Assembly: GCA_009859145.1 (NCBI GenBank) | Contig: VRVR01000053.1 | Location: forward strand, 142,375-206,374 | DNA from: Andalucia godoyi | Taxonomy: Eukaryota > Discoba > Jakobea > Jakobida > Andaluciidae | Direction of reading: 5' to 3' | Length of the DNA stretch: 64,000 bases | Position numbers and translations under genes: made by a program | The notes under the pieces: generated by a model | What the model was told of the DNA's origin: nothing | Database searches by the model: none | What the model saw: the letters and a program-made list of their open reading frames with translations, nothing else | In this document: positions 9,874 to 21,400 of the stretch, piece by piece | Position numbering within the stretch: the first letter of the stretch is position 1 | How the letters are laid out: each line of letters opens with the position of its first letter

Positions 9874-11730
9874 TTACTGCTTCTTGCGCTGTTGGACGAG
9901 CTTGAGTGATGCAACAAAAGTCATCACCATCTTGGAGTTAACCTCGACGAGGTCTTCCCATTGCGTGAACAGCGTTGCACCGATTTTTCTTGCGACGGAG
10001 ATTGCATACTTTGCATTGAGCTCCTTGTCCTTCTGTTCCTCGCCCTTGGTGACCATCTCTGCGTCAACTGCACGAGACTCGACAGCAGAGCACAGCTCGC
10101 ACAAGAAGATACCGTTGGAGAGCGTGCTATCCTTGAACGACGCCATTGAAGAACCCTTCTTGATCGCAGAGTGCTGCGAAACGGTGTCGTTTGCCCACTT
10201 GATAAGATCGGCATCGGTGACCTCCTTTCCGCCTCCAATCTGCTTGAGCATACGCATGAGATCGTGGCGCATCATCTGCCAAACGAGACCGAGAACGAGC
10301 TTCTTGTTTCCATCCACGACATCCGTGCCGCCAATGTTCACCATGGAAAACTTGAGCTGCTTTCCAAGGACCACCACGTAATTGCAGTTCTCAACCTTTT
10401 TGAACTTGTTCTTGCACGTCATGTTGACCTGCTTCCAGCTGACAATGCCTGGTTCGATCTTATCAAAGAGCTGCAAAAGGATGATTCCGTCGCGAACATC
10501 CTCGAACAAGTTGTTGACCTCGATTCCGAGCGACTGCATCCACAGACGGAATGCTCGTTCTTCACGAGTTCCTGCAGTGTCAAAGTCCAGCATTTCAGCA
10601 TACATCTTCTCCTCTTCTGCGGTGATTGGCTCCAATGCAGGATGCGAGTTGAACAAGTTTGCAACGAACGCCAGGTTGAGCTTTCCGTTTCCGCTGACAA
10701 TATCCTTTGCCGTCACGAACTTGCGGCAGTTGATGCGCTCTGCATTCTCCAGAACCTTTTCTGCACGCTGCGTAACGTCTGCAACTTGCAGAGGCGATCG
10801 ATCGCACTGGTGCGGCGCAATGGCGCTCAGCAGCACTGCATAGTTCTCGGCGTCCTTGATGTCTCCCGAGAAGTTGGAGACCCGTCTTGCCCAGCCCGCA
10901 CGCTCCAAATGATAGTTAACCCATCGCAAAAGAAGCTGCTCTGGAGGCATCTTGAGCAAGTCTGCAAGATCCTCTCCATCCTTGAGCAACCGCACAAGCT
11001 CGGGATGCTTCATTAGATTGATTTCGCCGAGCAAACCCGTCTTGATGATCTGCCACAAAAGCCCCAGAACAAGATGCACCCTTCCCTCAATGATATCTTC
11101 CGGTCCGATGTTCACAACCTTGCATCCAATGCCAATCGCAGAGCGCAAGCACAACGTCAGATTCTCATGGACCTGCCACGCATTCTTGTTTGCCTTCTTG
11201 TTGATCACACGCTCATCAATCGTATCGGGGACGGACGCATTGATCAGTTTGCACAGCAACACACCGTCTTTGCATGCATCAAACACGCCAGACTTTGAGC
11301 TTTCATCAATCGGCAAAACACTCTTCAAATCCGCATCGTTTCCAAGAACAAAGTTGATGTGCTCCACAAACGCGCGCTTTTCTTCCTCGGTGTACGAATG
11401 CTGCGCACCTCCCTGGCCCTGGATCTTGTTGATGGCCTGTGCGGCACGCTTGTACACTTCCGCAAACGCAGTCTTCTTGCTGGTGGACGACGACTTGAGC
11501 TCCGTCGCAGCTGCCAGGAACTCGTTCCAGTCAATCTCGTTGTTTCCGTCCGCATCCACTGAAGATATAATGGCCTTCAGCTCTTCTGCAGTGTGGTTCG
11601 TCCCCAGCGTCGCCTCAAGCGCCGACCGAAGTTCAGCGGTCGAGATCGACCCCGAATGATCCGCGTCAAACGCTTCAAAGTGCGAACGCAGAGTACTCAG
11701 CTCGTCTTCTGTAAAGTTGGAATGGGCCAT
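9874..11730 (-). CDS. Fimbrin/plastin actin-bundling protein
   Basis: Crosslinks actin filaments. The 618-aa protein has two N-terminal EF-hands: FDADHSGSISTAEL (about 20-33) and VDADGNNEIDWNEF (about 53-66), each with Asp-rich calcium loops. Four calponin-homology domains follow in two tandem pairs (roughly 120-235, 265-370, 390-495 and 510-615). Diagnostic strings include DGVLLCKLIN, GLLWQIIK, DGIILLQLFDKIEPG and NYVVVLGKQLKFSMVNIGG, the last being a fimbrin hallmark. Length matches plastins (about 610-630). The EF-hands suggest calcium control. The ATG at 11730 is the first in frame and sits beside a pyrimidine tract. Confidence 0.96.
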   Translation of the reverse strand: MAHSNFTEDELSTLRSHFEAFDADHSGSISTAELRSALEATLGTNHTAEELKAIISSVDADGNNEIDWNEFLAAATELKSSSTSKKTAFAEVYKRAAQAINKIQGQGGAQHSYTEEEKRAFVEHINFVLGNDADLKSVLPIDESSKSGVFDACKDGVLLCKLINASVPDTIDERVINKKANKNAWQVHENLTLCLRSAIGIGCKVVNIGPEDIIEGRVHLVLGLLWQIIKTGLLGEINLMKHPELVRLLKDGEDLADLLKMPPEQLLLRWVNYHLERAGWARRVSNFSGDIKDAENYAVLLSAIAPHQCDRSPLQVADVTQRAEKVLENAERINCRKFVTAKDIVSGNGKLNLAFVANLFNSHPALEPITAEEEKMYAEMLDFDTAGTREERAFRLWMQSLGIEVNNLFEDVRDGIILLQLFDKIEPGIVSWKQVNMTCKNKFKKVENCNYVVVLGKQLKFSMVNIGGTDVVDGNKKLVLGLVWQMMRHDLMRMLKQIGGGKEVTDADLIKWANDTVSQHSAIKKGSSMASFKDSTLSNGIFLCELCSAVESRAVDAEMVTKGEEQKDKELNAKYAISVARKIGATLFTQWEDLVEVNSKMVMTFVASLKLVQQRKKQ

Positions 11731-12223
11731 CTTTTCTTTTTCTCCTCTGGATTCCGCTGCTTGTGCTACTCTCTTTGAATACAGTACACCCCAGGAAAAT
11801 TAAAACATAAGAAAGAAAGAAAGAAAGAGAAAAAAAAAAAAAGAGGAAAAATAAAAATAAAATAGATCAATGGAAATGAAGAAAGTTAGAAGGGGAAAAA
11901 AAGGAAAAACTCTTTGGAGACACAAGGATTGCAAAGGAAGGGGGAAAGACAAAAAGGAGAGCCCAAAAAATCAAAAAACAGAATGGTGCATCACAGAGAA
12001 ACGTCGCATAGATGATCAAAATTGCAATTGAAGTCGGGGAAGAGTGAGTGAAAAAAGGGCCGGATTGGGTGATTGAGTACGGGAAGAGGCCGCATCGTCC
12101 TAGTCGGTACGCAGGTTCCGAGGATAGCTCCTTTTTGCACAGCACTTGAACCTGGACCGCCCCCCTCCCCTTCCCCTCTCCTGTCCAGACTACAGTAGAT
12201 GCTGGCGTTTGGGTTTTAAAGCT
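11731..12223. other. Intergenic; pyrimidine-rich on the fimbrin strand
   Basis: The 5' flank of fimbrin and 3' flank of the next minus-strand gene. Plus-strand purine tract at about 11809-11865 and again 11878-11960. No recognisable gene or RNA. Confidence 0.55.
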
Positions 12224-14359
12224 TCAAGGAAACGCCCAAGACCAGCTTGACTGGCGGATTCTCACAAAGACTGTGGTAAGAGTTCTGCGGTCTTGTGACA
12301 GCGTCCTGGAGACAACGTACGGCTCGTGCGCGTTCCGCAGAACTTCGGCTGCCGCTGCATATGCAAGACCCCAGGACAAGTGCGAGGACAGCACTCGGCT
12401 GTTCTCACTCAGGACTGCCCGTGACGAAGACGAAGCGTCCAACAGCTGTGTAAGTTCAACTACTTCAAAATACTCTGCCTTACCACTCTGGAAGCCCGCC
12501 GGGGAGCGGCCTGGCAGAGCGCCTTGCCCGTCGTTTCCAGCCGGTTTCGCGATTTCGCTCGCAGCCGCACTCAGAAAACCATTGGGGGATTGCACAATCG
12601 CTGAAGTTGTCACGGAAGGACTTCCTCGTTCGACGGACAATTGATCTTGCGCTTGCTTTTCAGAAGGTGTACGCGATTCCATCGTTTTTCCGTTTGCTGC
12701 TTGCGGAGCCGCCACAATGGACGCGTGTCGGTTCTTGTCGGCCTGGTTCGACGACGGCAAGGGCAGAGACGCAGAGACAGAGGACGTCGAATTGTGGCCT
12801 GGAGCGTCTTCGTGATGCTTCAGAGCGGCAACTCGCTGCGATTCGCTAAGTTGACTACTCAGCATCATTTGCATCTGCATGCGATCGGCGGACTTTTGTG
12901 GCGCAGAATTCAGAGGCTTGGACGGCGGAAGACAGGTCGGTTTCGAAGAAGTGGTTGGAGTGGATCTTGGTACCGACGGGAGCGGTAGTGGCGATGCCAC
13001 GATCGAAGTTTGTACAGCGGGAGTCGAATTCACTGGAGGAGACATTCTTCTTGGTACAAGGGGGACTCGGCGTTTTGCCGGCGGCTCAACAGCGTCGTCG
13101 ACTTTATCATCGACATCCGAGCGCTCTGGGGATTCGCAGTCCAATAGCGAGCGCACTCTCCAGCTACCACACATTTCCACAGCCCCGGCAGCGATATTTC
13201 CGTCTGTAAGGTTCACAGACGCGGTATAATCATCATCATCGTCATCATCATCGTCGTCGTCATCGTCATCGTCATCATCATCGTCGTCGTCGTCTGCCTC
13301 GCTGTCTCGCTCTCTGTTGTCGGTTTCGCTGATGATGTGGGACCGAGACACCACCAGGCCTCGCTTGAGCGACTCCGATCGAGCACTTGCCGACTGCAGC
13401 TCATCCAAGCATTCGCGAATCCCTGAAGCAGACCGTACAGCATCCGGGAAAAGCTTCTTAAGAAAATGGAAAATACGGTCAAAGATGTTCGGCGCCCGTT
13501 TCGATTTTGCGAAGTCCTGGTACACAAGACACGCGTTCGCAAACAGCACTGTGCACGGCCACGGCATCGCCTCATCGTTTCGGAAGCGCAGTGAGAATGG
13601 ACGCGATGTCCTGCTATCCGCGCTTTCATTCCCATTCCCATTCGCGCCGCGGACGCTCATTTGCTGTTGAGCTGCAGAATGGCACCGACAGCGGTGCATG
13701 TACCACAGCAAGAGCTGCAGCTTACGAGCAACAATCTCGGAAACGCCCTCTTGCTGTGCAAGAAACCGCGACAGTTTGGTGTTTTTCACGGGACCGCAAA
13801 TCTTGAAGCACGCAGTTTGCGGGTTTGGAAAAGCCGGCTTTTCCTTGTATCTGTACATGAGTGCATAAACTTTTTGCTGTGCTGTGATTCCGAAAAAGTA
13901 CGGGAACACAAACGGATCGCGTTCATCGAGATTCTCAATCATTGTCAGCGCGCGATCGAGCAAGTCGAGCATTCCGGCTTCGAGGTCCGTCGCGGACTGT
14001 TGCCGGAGCCCAACGACCTCGGCATACACAAGTCCGTAGGATTGATCGGACAATTCAAGCGCTCTTTTCTGCATCACTGATGTATGCACCAGTCGAAAGT
14101 CGACTCGATGCGACGGTGCCAGAATGACGTTTCGCACCGCAGAAGACCGACTGCTCGTATGCAAAAGATACTCGTCGACCGCATGCTTGTACTCTTCAAA
14201 ATCCTTGTCCTTTGAAAAGGAAAACATGCATCCGTACGTCTCTCCGCTGTCATTTCGCAGACTGTGAAGCTTCTTGGCATCGGCACCCCAGCTCGTCACG
14301 CTGGCCTGCGAGAACTGCGCAAGAGGAAGTCGCGCAGTCGGTGGCGATGAACATGACAT
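12224..14359 (-). CDS. Unknown protein with a poly-Asp tract
   Basis: A 711-aa protein I do not recognise. I chose the ATG at 14359 (MSCSSPPTARLPLAQF) because sequence upstream of it in frame is a pyrimidine-tract translation. The N-terminal third (about 1-260) looks globular: SETYGCMFSFSK, then a helical LRQQSATDLEAGMLDLLDRALTMI-type segment, then FVFPYFFGITAQQKVYALMYRYK and KLQLLLWYMHRCRC. Residues about 350-377 are nearly all Asp, encoded by GAT/GAC repeats. The C-terminal half is Ser/Pro-rich and likely disordered until a short ordered tail (SWGLAYAAAAEVLRNA). Acidic, disordered architecture suggests a nuclear regulatory protein, but this is only inference. Confidence 0.7.
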   Translation of the reverse strand: MSCSSPPTARLPLAQFSQASVTSWGADAKKLHSLRNDSGETYGCMFSFSKDKDFEEYKHAVDEYLLHTSSRSSAVRNVILAPSHRVDFRLVHTSVMQKRALELSDQSYGLVYAEVVGLRQQSATDLEAGMLDLLDRALTMIENLDERDPFVFPYFFGITAQQKVYALMYRYKEKPAFPNPQTACFKICGPVKNTKLSRFLAQQEGVSEIVARKLQLLLWYMHRCRCHSAAQQQMSVRGANGNGNESADSRTSRPFSLRFRNDEAMPWPCTVLFANACLVYQDFAKSKRAPNIFDRIFHFLKKLFPDAVRSASGIRECLDELQSASARSESLKRGLVVSRSHIISETDNRERDSEADDDDDDDDDDDDDDDDDDDDDDYTASVNLTDGNIAAGAVEMCGSWRVRSLLDCESPERSDVDDKVDDAVEPPAKRRVPLVPRRMSPPVNSTPAVQTSIVASPLPLPSVPRSTPTTSSKPTCLPPSKPLNSAPQKSADRMQMQMMLSSQLSESQRVAALKHHEDAPGHNSTSSVSASLPLPSSNQADKNRHASIVAAPQAANGKTMESRTPSEKQAQDQLSVERGSPSVTTSAIVQSPNGFLSAAASEIAKPAGNDGQGALPGRSPAGFQSGKAEYFEVVELTQLLDASSSSRAVLSENSRVLSSHLSWGLAYAAAAEVLRNAHEPYVVSRTLSQDRRTLTTVFVRIRQSSWSWAFP

Positions 14360-14722
14360 TTCCCCTCTCAATTGCAAGGAGAAAGAAAACGTGTTTGCAT
14401 TTAAAACAACAGCAACGATAACAAAAAAACAAAAAAAAAAAACCTGTGGATTTTCTCTCGAGAAGCCCGCCCTCCTACCTGCAGGACATTGCGTATGTAT
14501 GAGCTGAACAGAAAATCGGGGGAGGGAAGGGAAGGGAAAGAAGCGAAATGATGGGTGGCCAGCCGAGCAACAAAAATAACAGCAACAACAACGAAACAAA
14601 AGAAAAAGAACACAGTGCTTTTGAAAATGAACAGCATTCGCATGGGTGATGGAGGAGGAGACACGACCTTTGCGAAAAAAACAATATAATAATAATAGTA
14701 ATTTTAATTTACTTCTTGTTGG
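14360..14722. other. Intergenic between two minus-strand genes
   Basis: A/T-rich and purine-rich on the plus strand, including AAC triplets at about 14579-14600 and an A-run near 14430-14442. No gene seen. Confidence 0.5.
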
Positions 14723-15901
14723 TCAGGCATCGGCGCATTCTTGGAAATCATCGTCGTCGTCTGCGGCGGGAACCGGAAGCGGGATGGCATTGATGTGTGC
14801 CTGATAAGGTTTGCCGTCGGCGGACTGCAGGAAATTTTGGATTCGGAGCCGCTGGAGTTCGAGCCGGATTTTGTAATTGCGAAGTTGGGTTTCCCAGTAG
14901 AGTTTGGTGTTGTCGTCGTGGTTGATGGAATAGGCATTTTTGCCGCAATAGGCAATCTCCAGATAGTCGGGGTTGAAAGCCTCGTTTGCCTTTTTGAACT
15001 TGTGCGATTTCGGATCGGTAGTGGATCCTGTCAAAAAGTGAATTTTCGATTTTGTGACCGAGTTGATGACAGGGGACATGACGGTCCACAGCGCACGGAA
15101 CATGAACGGCGCGTCAAAACAGTAGAAACCCGCTAGCCTTTCTGGGTACATCCTTTGCAGCGTGTGTAGCACAGTTTTCCCGAATTGGAACGGCGCGGCA
15201 TCCGATAAGCTGAATCCCCGCCAGTCGACAATCCAAACCAGCTGCTCCACTCCTCCGGGCGACGTCGTTGATGTCTCTGAATTCTCCGCAGACAGCGGCA
15301 TGGACGCGATCGCATTCTCCAAATTCCAAACCAGATGCTTCAACTGGACATCCCACATCTCAGACGTCTTCCCCGTCGGGCGCACGTAAATCACCGGCCG
15401 CCCGACCTTGTCAAACCCGTGCCGGTACATCTTGGTCCACTTCAGAAACTCGTCCGCGACATCCTCCGGCCCGATGCCCAGCGGCCGGTACTCCACGCGC
15501 CACTTGATGGCATCCAGCATCAACTCCGTCGCCTTCTCCAGATTCCAGTCCCGTGCCACCAGGTACCGCCGAAGCATCCTCACATCCCACTGCGCACGCT
15601 CCTCGACCGGCACATCCGCCGGGATGCGCGACTTCAATTCCAGTAGCAAGTCCCGCTGCGCAGCCTCCAGCGTCTCGAAAAACGACGGATGTTCGTACAC
15701 CGCGTACGACCGCGACGGCGCAGGAGGCACCTCCGTCGACGCATACGATTGCTGCGATGAGAAATGCCCGCTTACGCCGTCGCAGGCCATCTCGGCCGAC
15801 TCGCTCTCCGGAAGTCCGTCGGCCGACGGCGTCGCAGGCGGTTCATGATCGTTGTCCTCGTCCTCGAGCTCGGGAGCCAGTGGCGCATCTACTGCCGACA
15901 T
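14723..15901 (-). CDS. Sec14-like CRAL-TRIO lipid-transfer protein
   Basis: A 392-aa protein with an N-terminal acidic, low-complexity leader (1-65), a CRAL-TRIO-N three-helix region (about 80-140, including WDVRMLRRYLVARDWNLEKA), and a CRAL-TRIO lipid-binding domain (about 150-325): GFDKVGRPVIYVRP, VWIVDWRGFSLSD, MYPERLAGFYCFDAPFMFRALW and VTKSKIHFL. This is the classic Sec14 order. It probably carries phosphatidylinositol or another lipid between membranes. There is no GOLD domain. The acidic C-terminal tail (DDDDDFQE) is unusual. The start at 15901 is the only ATG before a stop upstream. Confidence 0.92.
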   Translation of the reverse strand: MSAVDAPLAPELEDEDNDHEPPATPSADGLPESESAEMACDGVSGHFSSQQSYASTEVPPAPSRSYAVYEHPSFFETLEAAQRDLLLELKSRIPADVPVEERAQWDVRMLRRYLVARDWNLEKATELMLDAIKWRVEYRPLGIGPEDVADEFLKWTKMYRHGFDKVGRPVIYVRPTGKTSEMWDVQLKHLVWNLENAIASMPLSAENSETSTTSPGGVEQLVWIVDWRGFSLSDAAPFQFGKTVLHTLQRMYPERLAGFYCFDAPFMFRALWTVMSPVINSVTKSKIHFLTGSTTDPKSHKFKKANEAFNPDYLEIAYCGKNAYSINHDDNTKLYWETQLRNYKIRLELQRLRIQNFLQSADGKPYQAHINAIPLPVPAADDDDDFQECADA

Positions 15902-16161
15902 TCTACCGCGTTATGATTCTTAAAAAAAACCTCGATCTCCTGACCTACCGTCTTTTCCCGCAACAATAAATGTTCCTGTTGCTGTCGCATGCAACAATTC
16001 TGCATGAAGACTAAAAGCCAAGAAGGGAGAAAGGAAAAAAAACCATGAGAAGCGAGCAAAAAGAGGAGATTGTGTAGTTTGTGCAGTAGACAAATGTCGA
16101 CAGCCAATGTCCTTCCTCTTAATTTTTTTTTACATATATGATCAGACCGAGACACCGGACA

Positions 16162-16726
16162 CTATGGGTACCGCGAACCGACACGGTCTCTTGGAATGAG
16201 TCTGAGTTCGGACCCGTGCTTGAGGAAGATGGAGCCTGCGGTCTGGGCAGGATTGACGCCAACGCCGTCTTTTGTGATGATGGCGGACGTTGCGGCGGGG
16301 ACCTTGAACTCCTGCGCGGCGAACTTTAAGACGGCCGTGAATGGCGCTGCTTCCGGAACCTTGATTCTGCAGAGGACAACAGCACAAGCACACACGCCAC
16401 ATCGGGCGGAAAAAACACGCGTTTCACACAGTAAGCATCAGGCGATTTAAAAAAATAAAAAGAGAAAACGAACGATCGTAATAAAAAGAAAACAAGCGAC
16501 CCAGAGAGAGAAGACATACACTCGGAACGGTAGCTTTGGGTCTGACGCAAGCGTGATTTTGAATGAGACGGACGCAGTAGACGCCTGCTGTACCGCAGAC
16601 GTCGTCGATGCTGATGCAGAAGACGACCTGTTGTTTGTTGTTGTTTCATTACGAGTTAGATTGTGTGCACTGTTGAATCGGCAATGTAAAAGATTGTTCG
16701 TGAGATGCAGAAAGACAGACATACAT
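16162..16726 (-). CDS. UFM1: UFM1 ubiquitin-like modifier (three exons; start codon split)
   Basis: Proposed join 16162..16366, 16520..16627, 16725..16726 (complement), 315 nt, 104 aa. The body matches UFM1 almost continuously: [16 protein letters not shown], then after an intron [48 protein letters not shown] and IPRDRVGS. Intron 2 (16367-16519) is required for the match and has donor GTATGT and acceptor CAG. Intron 1 (16628-16724) also has GTATGT, a CTAAC branch-like element and AACAG; it would join AT to G to make the start codon in frame with MSSSASAST. The C-terminus is VGSRYP: the conserved Gly normally exposed by UFSP cleavage is followed here by SRYP, so processing is expected. It tags targets via UBA5/UFC1/UFL1, mainly at the ER. 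Exon 1 is the least certain part; an unspliced start at about 16720 would add some 20 residues. Confidence 0.88.
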
Positions 16727-17197
16727 GTTCCTTCCACCTTGAATCCCCTTCTTCTTCTTTTAAAAACTTCTGGTTTGATGGCGAGAAGAGCAGAAAAGAG
16801 AAAAACGCAATGAGGAAAAAGGCAGATTTCTTTGCCTTTCAAAAAGCTTTTCAAAAAAATATAACATTACTCAAGCATCATTTATTGAATAATTAATAAT
16901 AATAATAAAAATGGAAAAGCCACTGTAGGCAAGGTGTTGTCGAACAAAGGTCGTTCGATATCTGTCGATCTGTAGAGCTCCGCTTCCTCAGCCTTTCCTT
17001 CTGTTGGTTTGCTGCTTCCCTCTCCTTCCCATTCTCCTTCTCCTTCCCATTCTTTGTCTTTGTTGTATAATCTTTTAAAAATATCTCTATTCATGTTTTT
17101 GATATTACTTTTATTACTATAATTTACTGTTTGTTTGGTTTTTGTGGTTGTGGAGGTACGTGTGAGACTAGGTGTGGGGGGGTTTGGTGCAGTTGTG
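16727..17197. promoter_or_regulatory. Divergent region, UFM1 / RalGAP-beta-like gene
   Basis: Holds the UFM1 5' flank and the RalGAP-beta-like 5' flank. There are short A/T-rich stretches (16855-16915), and CCTTCTCC-type pyrimidine repeats at about 16996-17050, upstream of the plus-strand start. The minus ORF 16882-17502 here is an Asp-repeat shadow of the plus gene. Confidence 0.5.
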
Positions 17198-18127
17198 ATG
17201 GGAGACAAGTATGAGAAGCAACTCACACGCGTGCTTGACACTTCGAATGCTCCGTCGAAGCGATTCAAGCATTTATTAGCGCTTTTCGAGATTTTGGCAC
17301 CGCTTTCCTCGCTTCCCGCTTCTTCTTTGAACACGACATCCTCATCCTCATCCTCCTCCTCGTCGTCATCGTCGTCGTCGTCATCGTCATCATCGTCGAC
17401 GCCATCGCATATTCTGCTGTCGACCGCGCATTTTACGGCCATTGTTCTGAACACCGCACCGCCGTTTCCGGTGAGCTCCTCGGGGGCAATCGACCAGTTC
17501 ATCTCGTCGAATTATCAACACGTGTTTCGCATATGCCTCGATCTTTTGCTGTCGATGCTCCAGCAGCAAACAGGGAAAAAGGCGGCGTCTGTGACGTTTT
17601 CCGACATTTTTTCCACGATGTTTTTGCTGCGACGGCTGATTTCGCTGCGGCCTGACCTCATTCGAAACCGGTGGCAGTATCCGGCATTTTCGGCACTGTT
17701 GTTGCAGCTTTGTGCGCGGACAGCAGACGTGAAGTTTAGGATTCTTGGGCTGGACTTGCTGCTTTGCATGATTCAGTGTTTTGGAGAAAAGGCCGAAGAA
17801 TCGCTGCTGCTGCTGCTTGTCTATGCTCTCGATACGCAGGCGCAGGTGGGAAAGCCCGGGGCAAAAATCGCGCCACCTTCATCGCTTGGGCAGGTCCCGG
17901 CAGAGTTTGTTCTCGCGATTCCGATGTCCGATGAGGACGCGTATCAAAGCTCGACTTGCTGGGGCTTCGTTAGCTCATACGTCGCTGCAGTTTCAAGTAT
18001 TGCCAATGCAGATGGCGGTCCTGGCAGCAGCGGCGGCGGGAATCCAGGTCCTGGAATGGCATCATCGAGTGGATCAGGTGTTGGAAATGCATCGGCCAAT
18101 TCACAGTCATCATCATCATCATCATCA

Positions 18128-18163
<36 letters not shown>

Positions 18164-18454
18164 GCGTCGTCAGCTTTGCAACAGCCGTCGTCAGGCTCAT
18201 CGATGCCTTCTTCTTCGTTGCCGGGTTCGGCGGCTGGGTCTGGACCGAACCAGTCACAACAATCTGGTCCAGCAATCGCGGGGGGATCACAATCCCAAGC
18301 TTCCAGTGGCAGCGGGTCTGGTAGCGGAGGCATGGGTGCACTGTCCGGATCCTCAGGCGGAAGTAGCTCTGGTTCTAATTTCTTCTCCCCGTCCTTCTCG
18401 ATCTCGGCGTCTCCCCCCTCTTACAGTGGCAGTACTGGTACTACGAGTACTACT

Positions 18455-18489
<35 letters not shown>

Positions 18490-21400
18490 TAGCAGTAGCA
18501 GTAGTAACACCAGCAGTAGCAACAGCAATTACAACGGCAACAATAGCAACAGCAACTTTGGAATCGATGATCGACATTACACATTTTTTGCTCGCGACAC
18601 TGCCAGTCACACGATGTGCCACCTGTACAACAAATCTGCACATCCTGATGCAGAGGCGCTGTTCATGTCGCATTTTGCCGTGTTCCAGATTCCTACTCCT
18701 GGTGCTGCACCCAGTGCGAATGCAGTGTCGCCTGCGTTGCTGACAGTGGAGACGCTGTTCAATGGGATATCCGCCGGCTTTTCTTCTCCAGGACCGCACA
18801 ATCCTCCGTCGTTGAACGGAATGGAGCAGTGCTTGTGCGAAGATTCCTTGCGGCTATTTGACTACTTTTTGGCGTTCTTCACGTATGCCGCAGAGGAGGA
18901 TGCAAGCTTTGTCATGTGGTGGACGTTCGTGAAGGATCGCATTATTCCCATGCTGCTGACGCAACGCCCGTCTCCATGGACGATGCTCTCCGGTCGGCCT
19001 TTTTCATTTCTTGTGCGACGGCTTGAACTATGGTTCAGTTCCACTGCCATTCCTGCGGCTGTGAAAAGCAAGTTAGAAAGGGATATTCCAAAAGTCCTTA
19101 TTCCCGTTTACCGGCACGCGCTGATGAGTGATGGCATTGGAGCTGGAATTGCGATTAGCAGATTCCGCAAGTGGATCGAGTCCAATTCGACGTTCGGTAC
19201 TCAGACTCTTGAGGAAATAATCACCTCATTGGCCCGTGGTGGGCTAGCGTGCCGAGGTGGCCTGGATGGACTCATCAGCGCCACCCAGGTCCTCTCGCCA
19301 GATCTTGTGCTTCCTTGTTTATTGCAGGGGTTTGACACGGTATTTTGTGCGGCTCCAAAGGAACTAGGCGTTTTGAACTCCCTATTCTCTGGAATGGCCC
19401 ATTCGTCGTGGCTACCGCCGTCCATTTTGTTCCTGAATTCACTGGGATCGGCATCAACAGCGGGGGGAAAATCCAATTCTGGATCCGCGCTGTTGGTGCC
19501 GTTTTGCCCCACAACTGTAGTTGCCTGGTTCACTCCCTACGCTTCCATGAAGGTGTTTTCATCTCTCGACGTTCCGGTGACTGCATATCAATCGATCAGC
19601 GCTTTTCACAATGCGATCTCCATTGCAAATGGCGAGTTTTCGAGTTCCTCTTCCGAGCGACTGAGCTCGTCGTTGTCGAATCTTCCGTTCCCGGCGATTT
19701 CGGCAAATGCGCCGCACTTGACGCAGAGTTGCCCTGTTGCTGGCTCTCTGATTGAAGTCTTGGATGTGTTGGCGTACTGCCTGACGCTGCTGTGGATCAA
19801 GTGTCGTGTTGATCGGCGAGACGAATCCCTGTGGGCATTGCTCGCCGGATATGCGTCGAAGTGGACGCATGTACCGTGTTTTATGCATCAGTGGAGAATG
19901 GGGCTCGCCTATCACACCGTGCAGTATTTGCAATCGCAATCCAATGGTGTTTCAAACGTCGACCTGTATCGGGCCTCTGTGGCATCCACTCTGTCTTCTC
20001 GATCCACCGTACCTCCAAATTCACCCGCCACCCCGCATGGCTCAAGCCCCTCATCGACACCGTCGTCAATCTTCCTTTCGGAATCGCCATCTTTCAAGTA
20101 TGCACTGTACAGCTGGGACCGTTGGGTTCGATTGTTGGACCGAAAGTCCTGCCACGTGATCGTGATGCGGGGCATTTCTGAAACTGTGGCCGTCCTACTT
20201 GGACATGCACCACCATTTGCAGTTCCGTTGCCCAACATGACGGAGAACATCCCGCTTACAGCAACAAACCTGTTCATTGGACCTCCGTTTCGCAGATCTC
20301 TGAACGCAGAGGCAAATACTCTGTTACAGTTGTTTGGGAAATGGGCAATCATGCCGCTGGCGATGAATGAGTCCGACCGAGATTCCCGCGCGGTTTCCGC
20401 TTCGATTCTCTGTCGAATCTTGTCGCACCTGTCCCCTGAAGCTGTCCACGCAACACATCTTGGTGATATTTTCGCGTGCTTGGCTGCGAACGCAGAGTTT
20501 CTCCCCGAATCGGAAAAAATTCTCTGTCGAGGGTTTGCGGGAACGGTATCTCTTGCTCGCTATTTGCTCAGCGTTCGTCCCACGCCGGAAGCACTGCTTT
20601 GCGTTGCCTCACTGTTCTGGGCGGATCCCTCGTATGCGCGTTTGGTCTGTGAGTTTGGCCATCCGTCTCACGCGTATGGAGAGGAGTTGTTGCTGCGACA
20701 CGTACTGGAGTACGTCCGACAAAAGGAAACGTCGTCTACGGAAGGATCACACAGTACCATTTACTTGCTCAACAGTTCGCTGCACGAGACTTCTGGTCGT
20801 CAGAAGAGGAAATCTGTGATGCTTCCACCAAGTGAGAGCGTCTCTGCTATTGCGGCTGCCGTGGATTCATGGAAGCTTCCGCGATTGTTTAACAAGTTGA
20901 ATCATGAACTTCGGAATATTGTCGATCAATGCCTGTCTTCCATCTGCCAGAAGCGCAAACTCAGTCATGTCCCACTCGAGTATGCTTCGCCAGTCTTAAT
21001 GGAGAAGTGCGACGATCTTGAGCGACTGGCTGGGATGATGCTGTACTCCGAAGAATGGGCGCTTCCGTTTCGTGTTTCCAAGGACGGCTTGTCGTATGTA
21101 CTTGCGCAGTGGGGTTACTATCCGATTCAGGAAATTGATCTTGATACGCATCCATTGTATGGAGCGCAGTACAAAGGTCCGGAATCCATTATGAATTGGA
21201 ACCGCCTTCTTCGAAACCCCATCATGTCCGTTGCAATTTGTAGGTCGTCCATTGTCACCGTGTATCCATCCCATCCAGATGCGTGGGCGCTGATTGACAA
21301 TGGCAACAATAATGTGGAAGATGCGGCTGCGAATGCAGGGGTTCGACGAGGACACGAAGAATCGGAAGAAGTGTTTTTGATTCTACGGTCTCGTAGCGGT

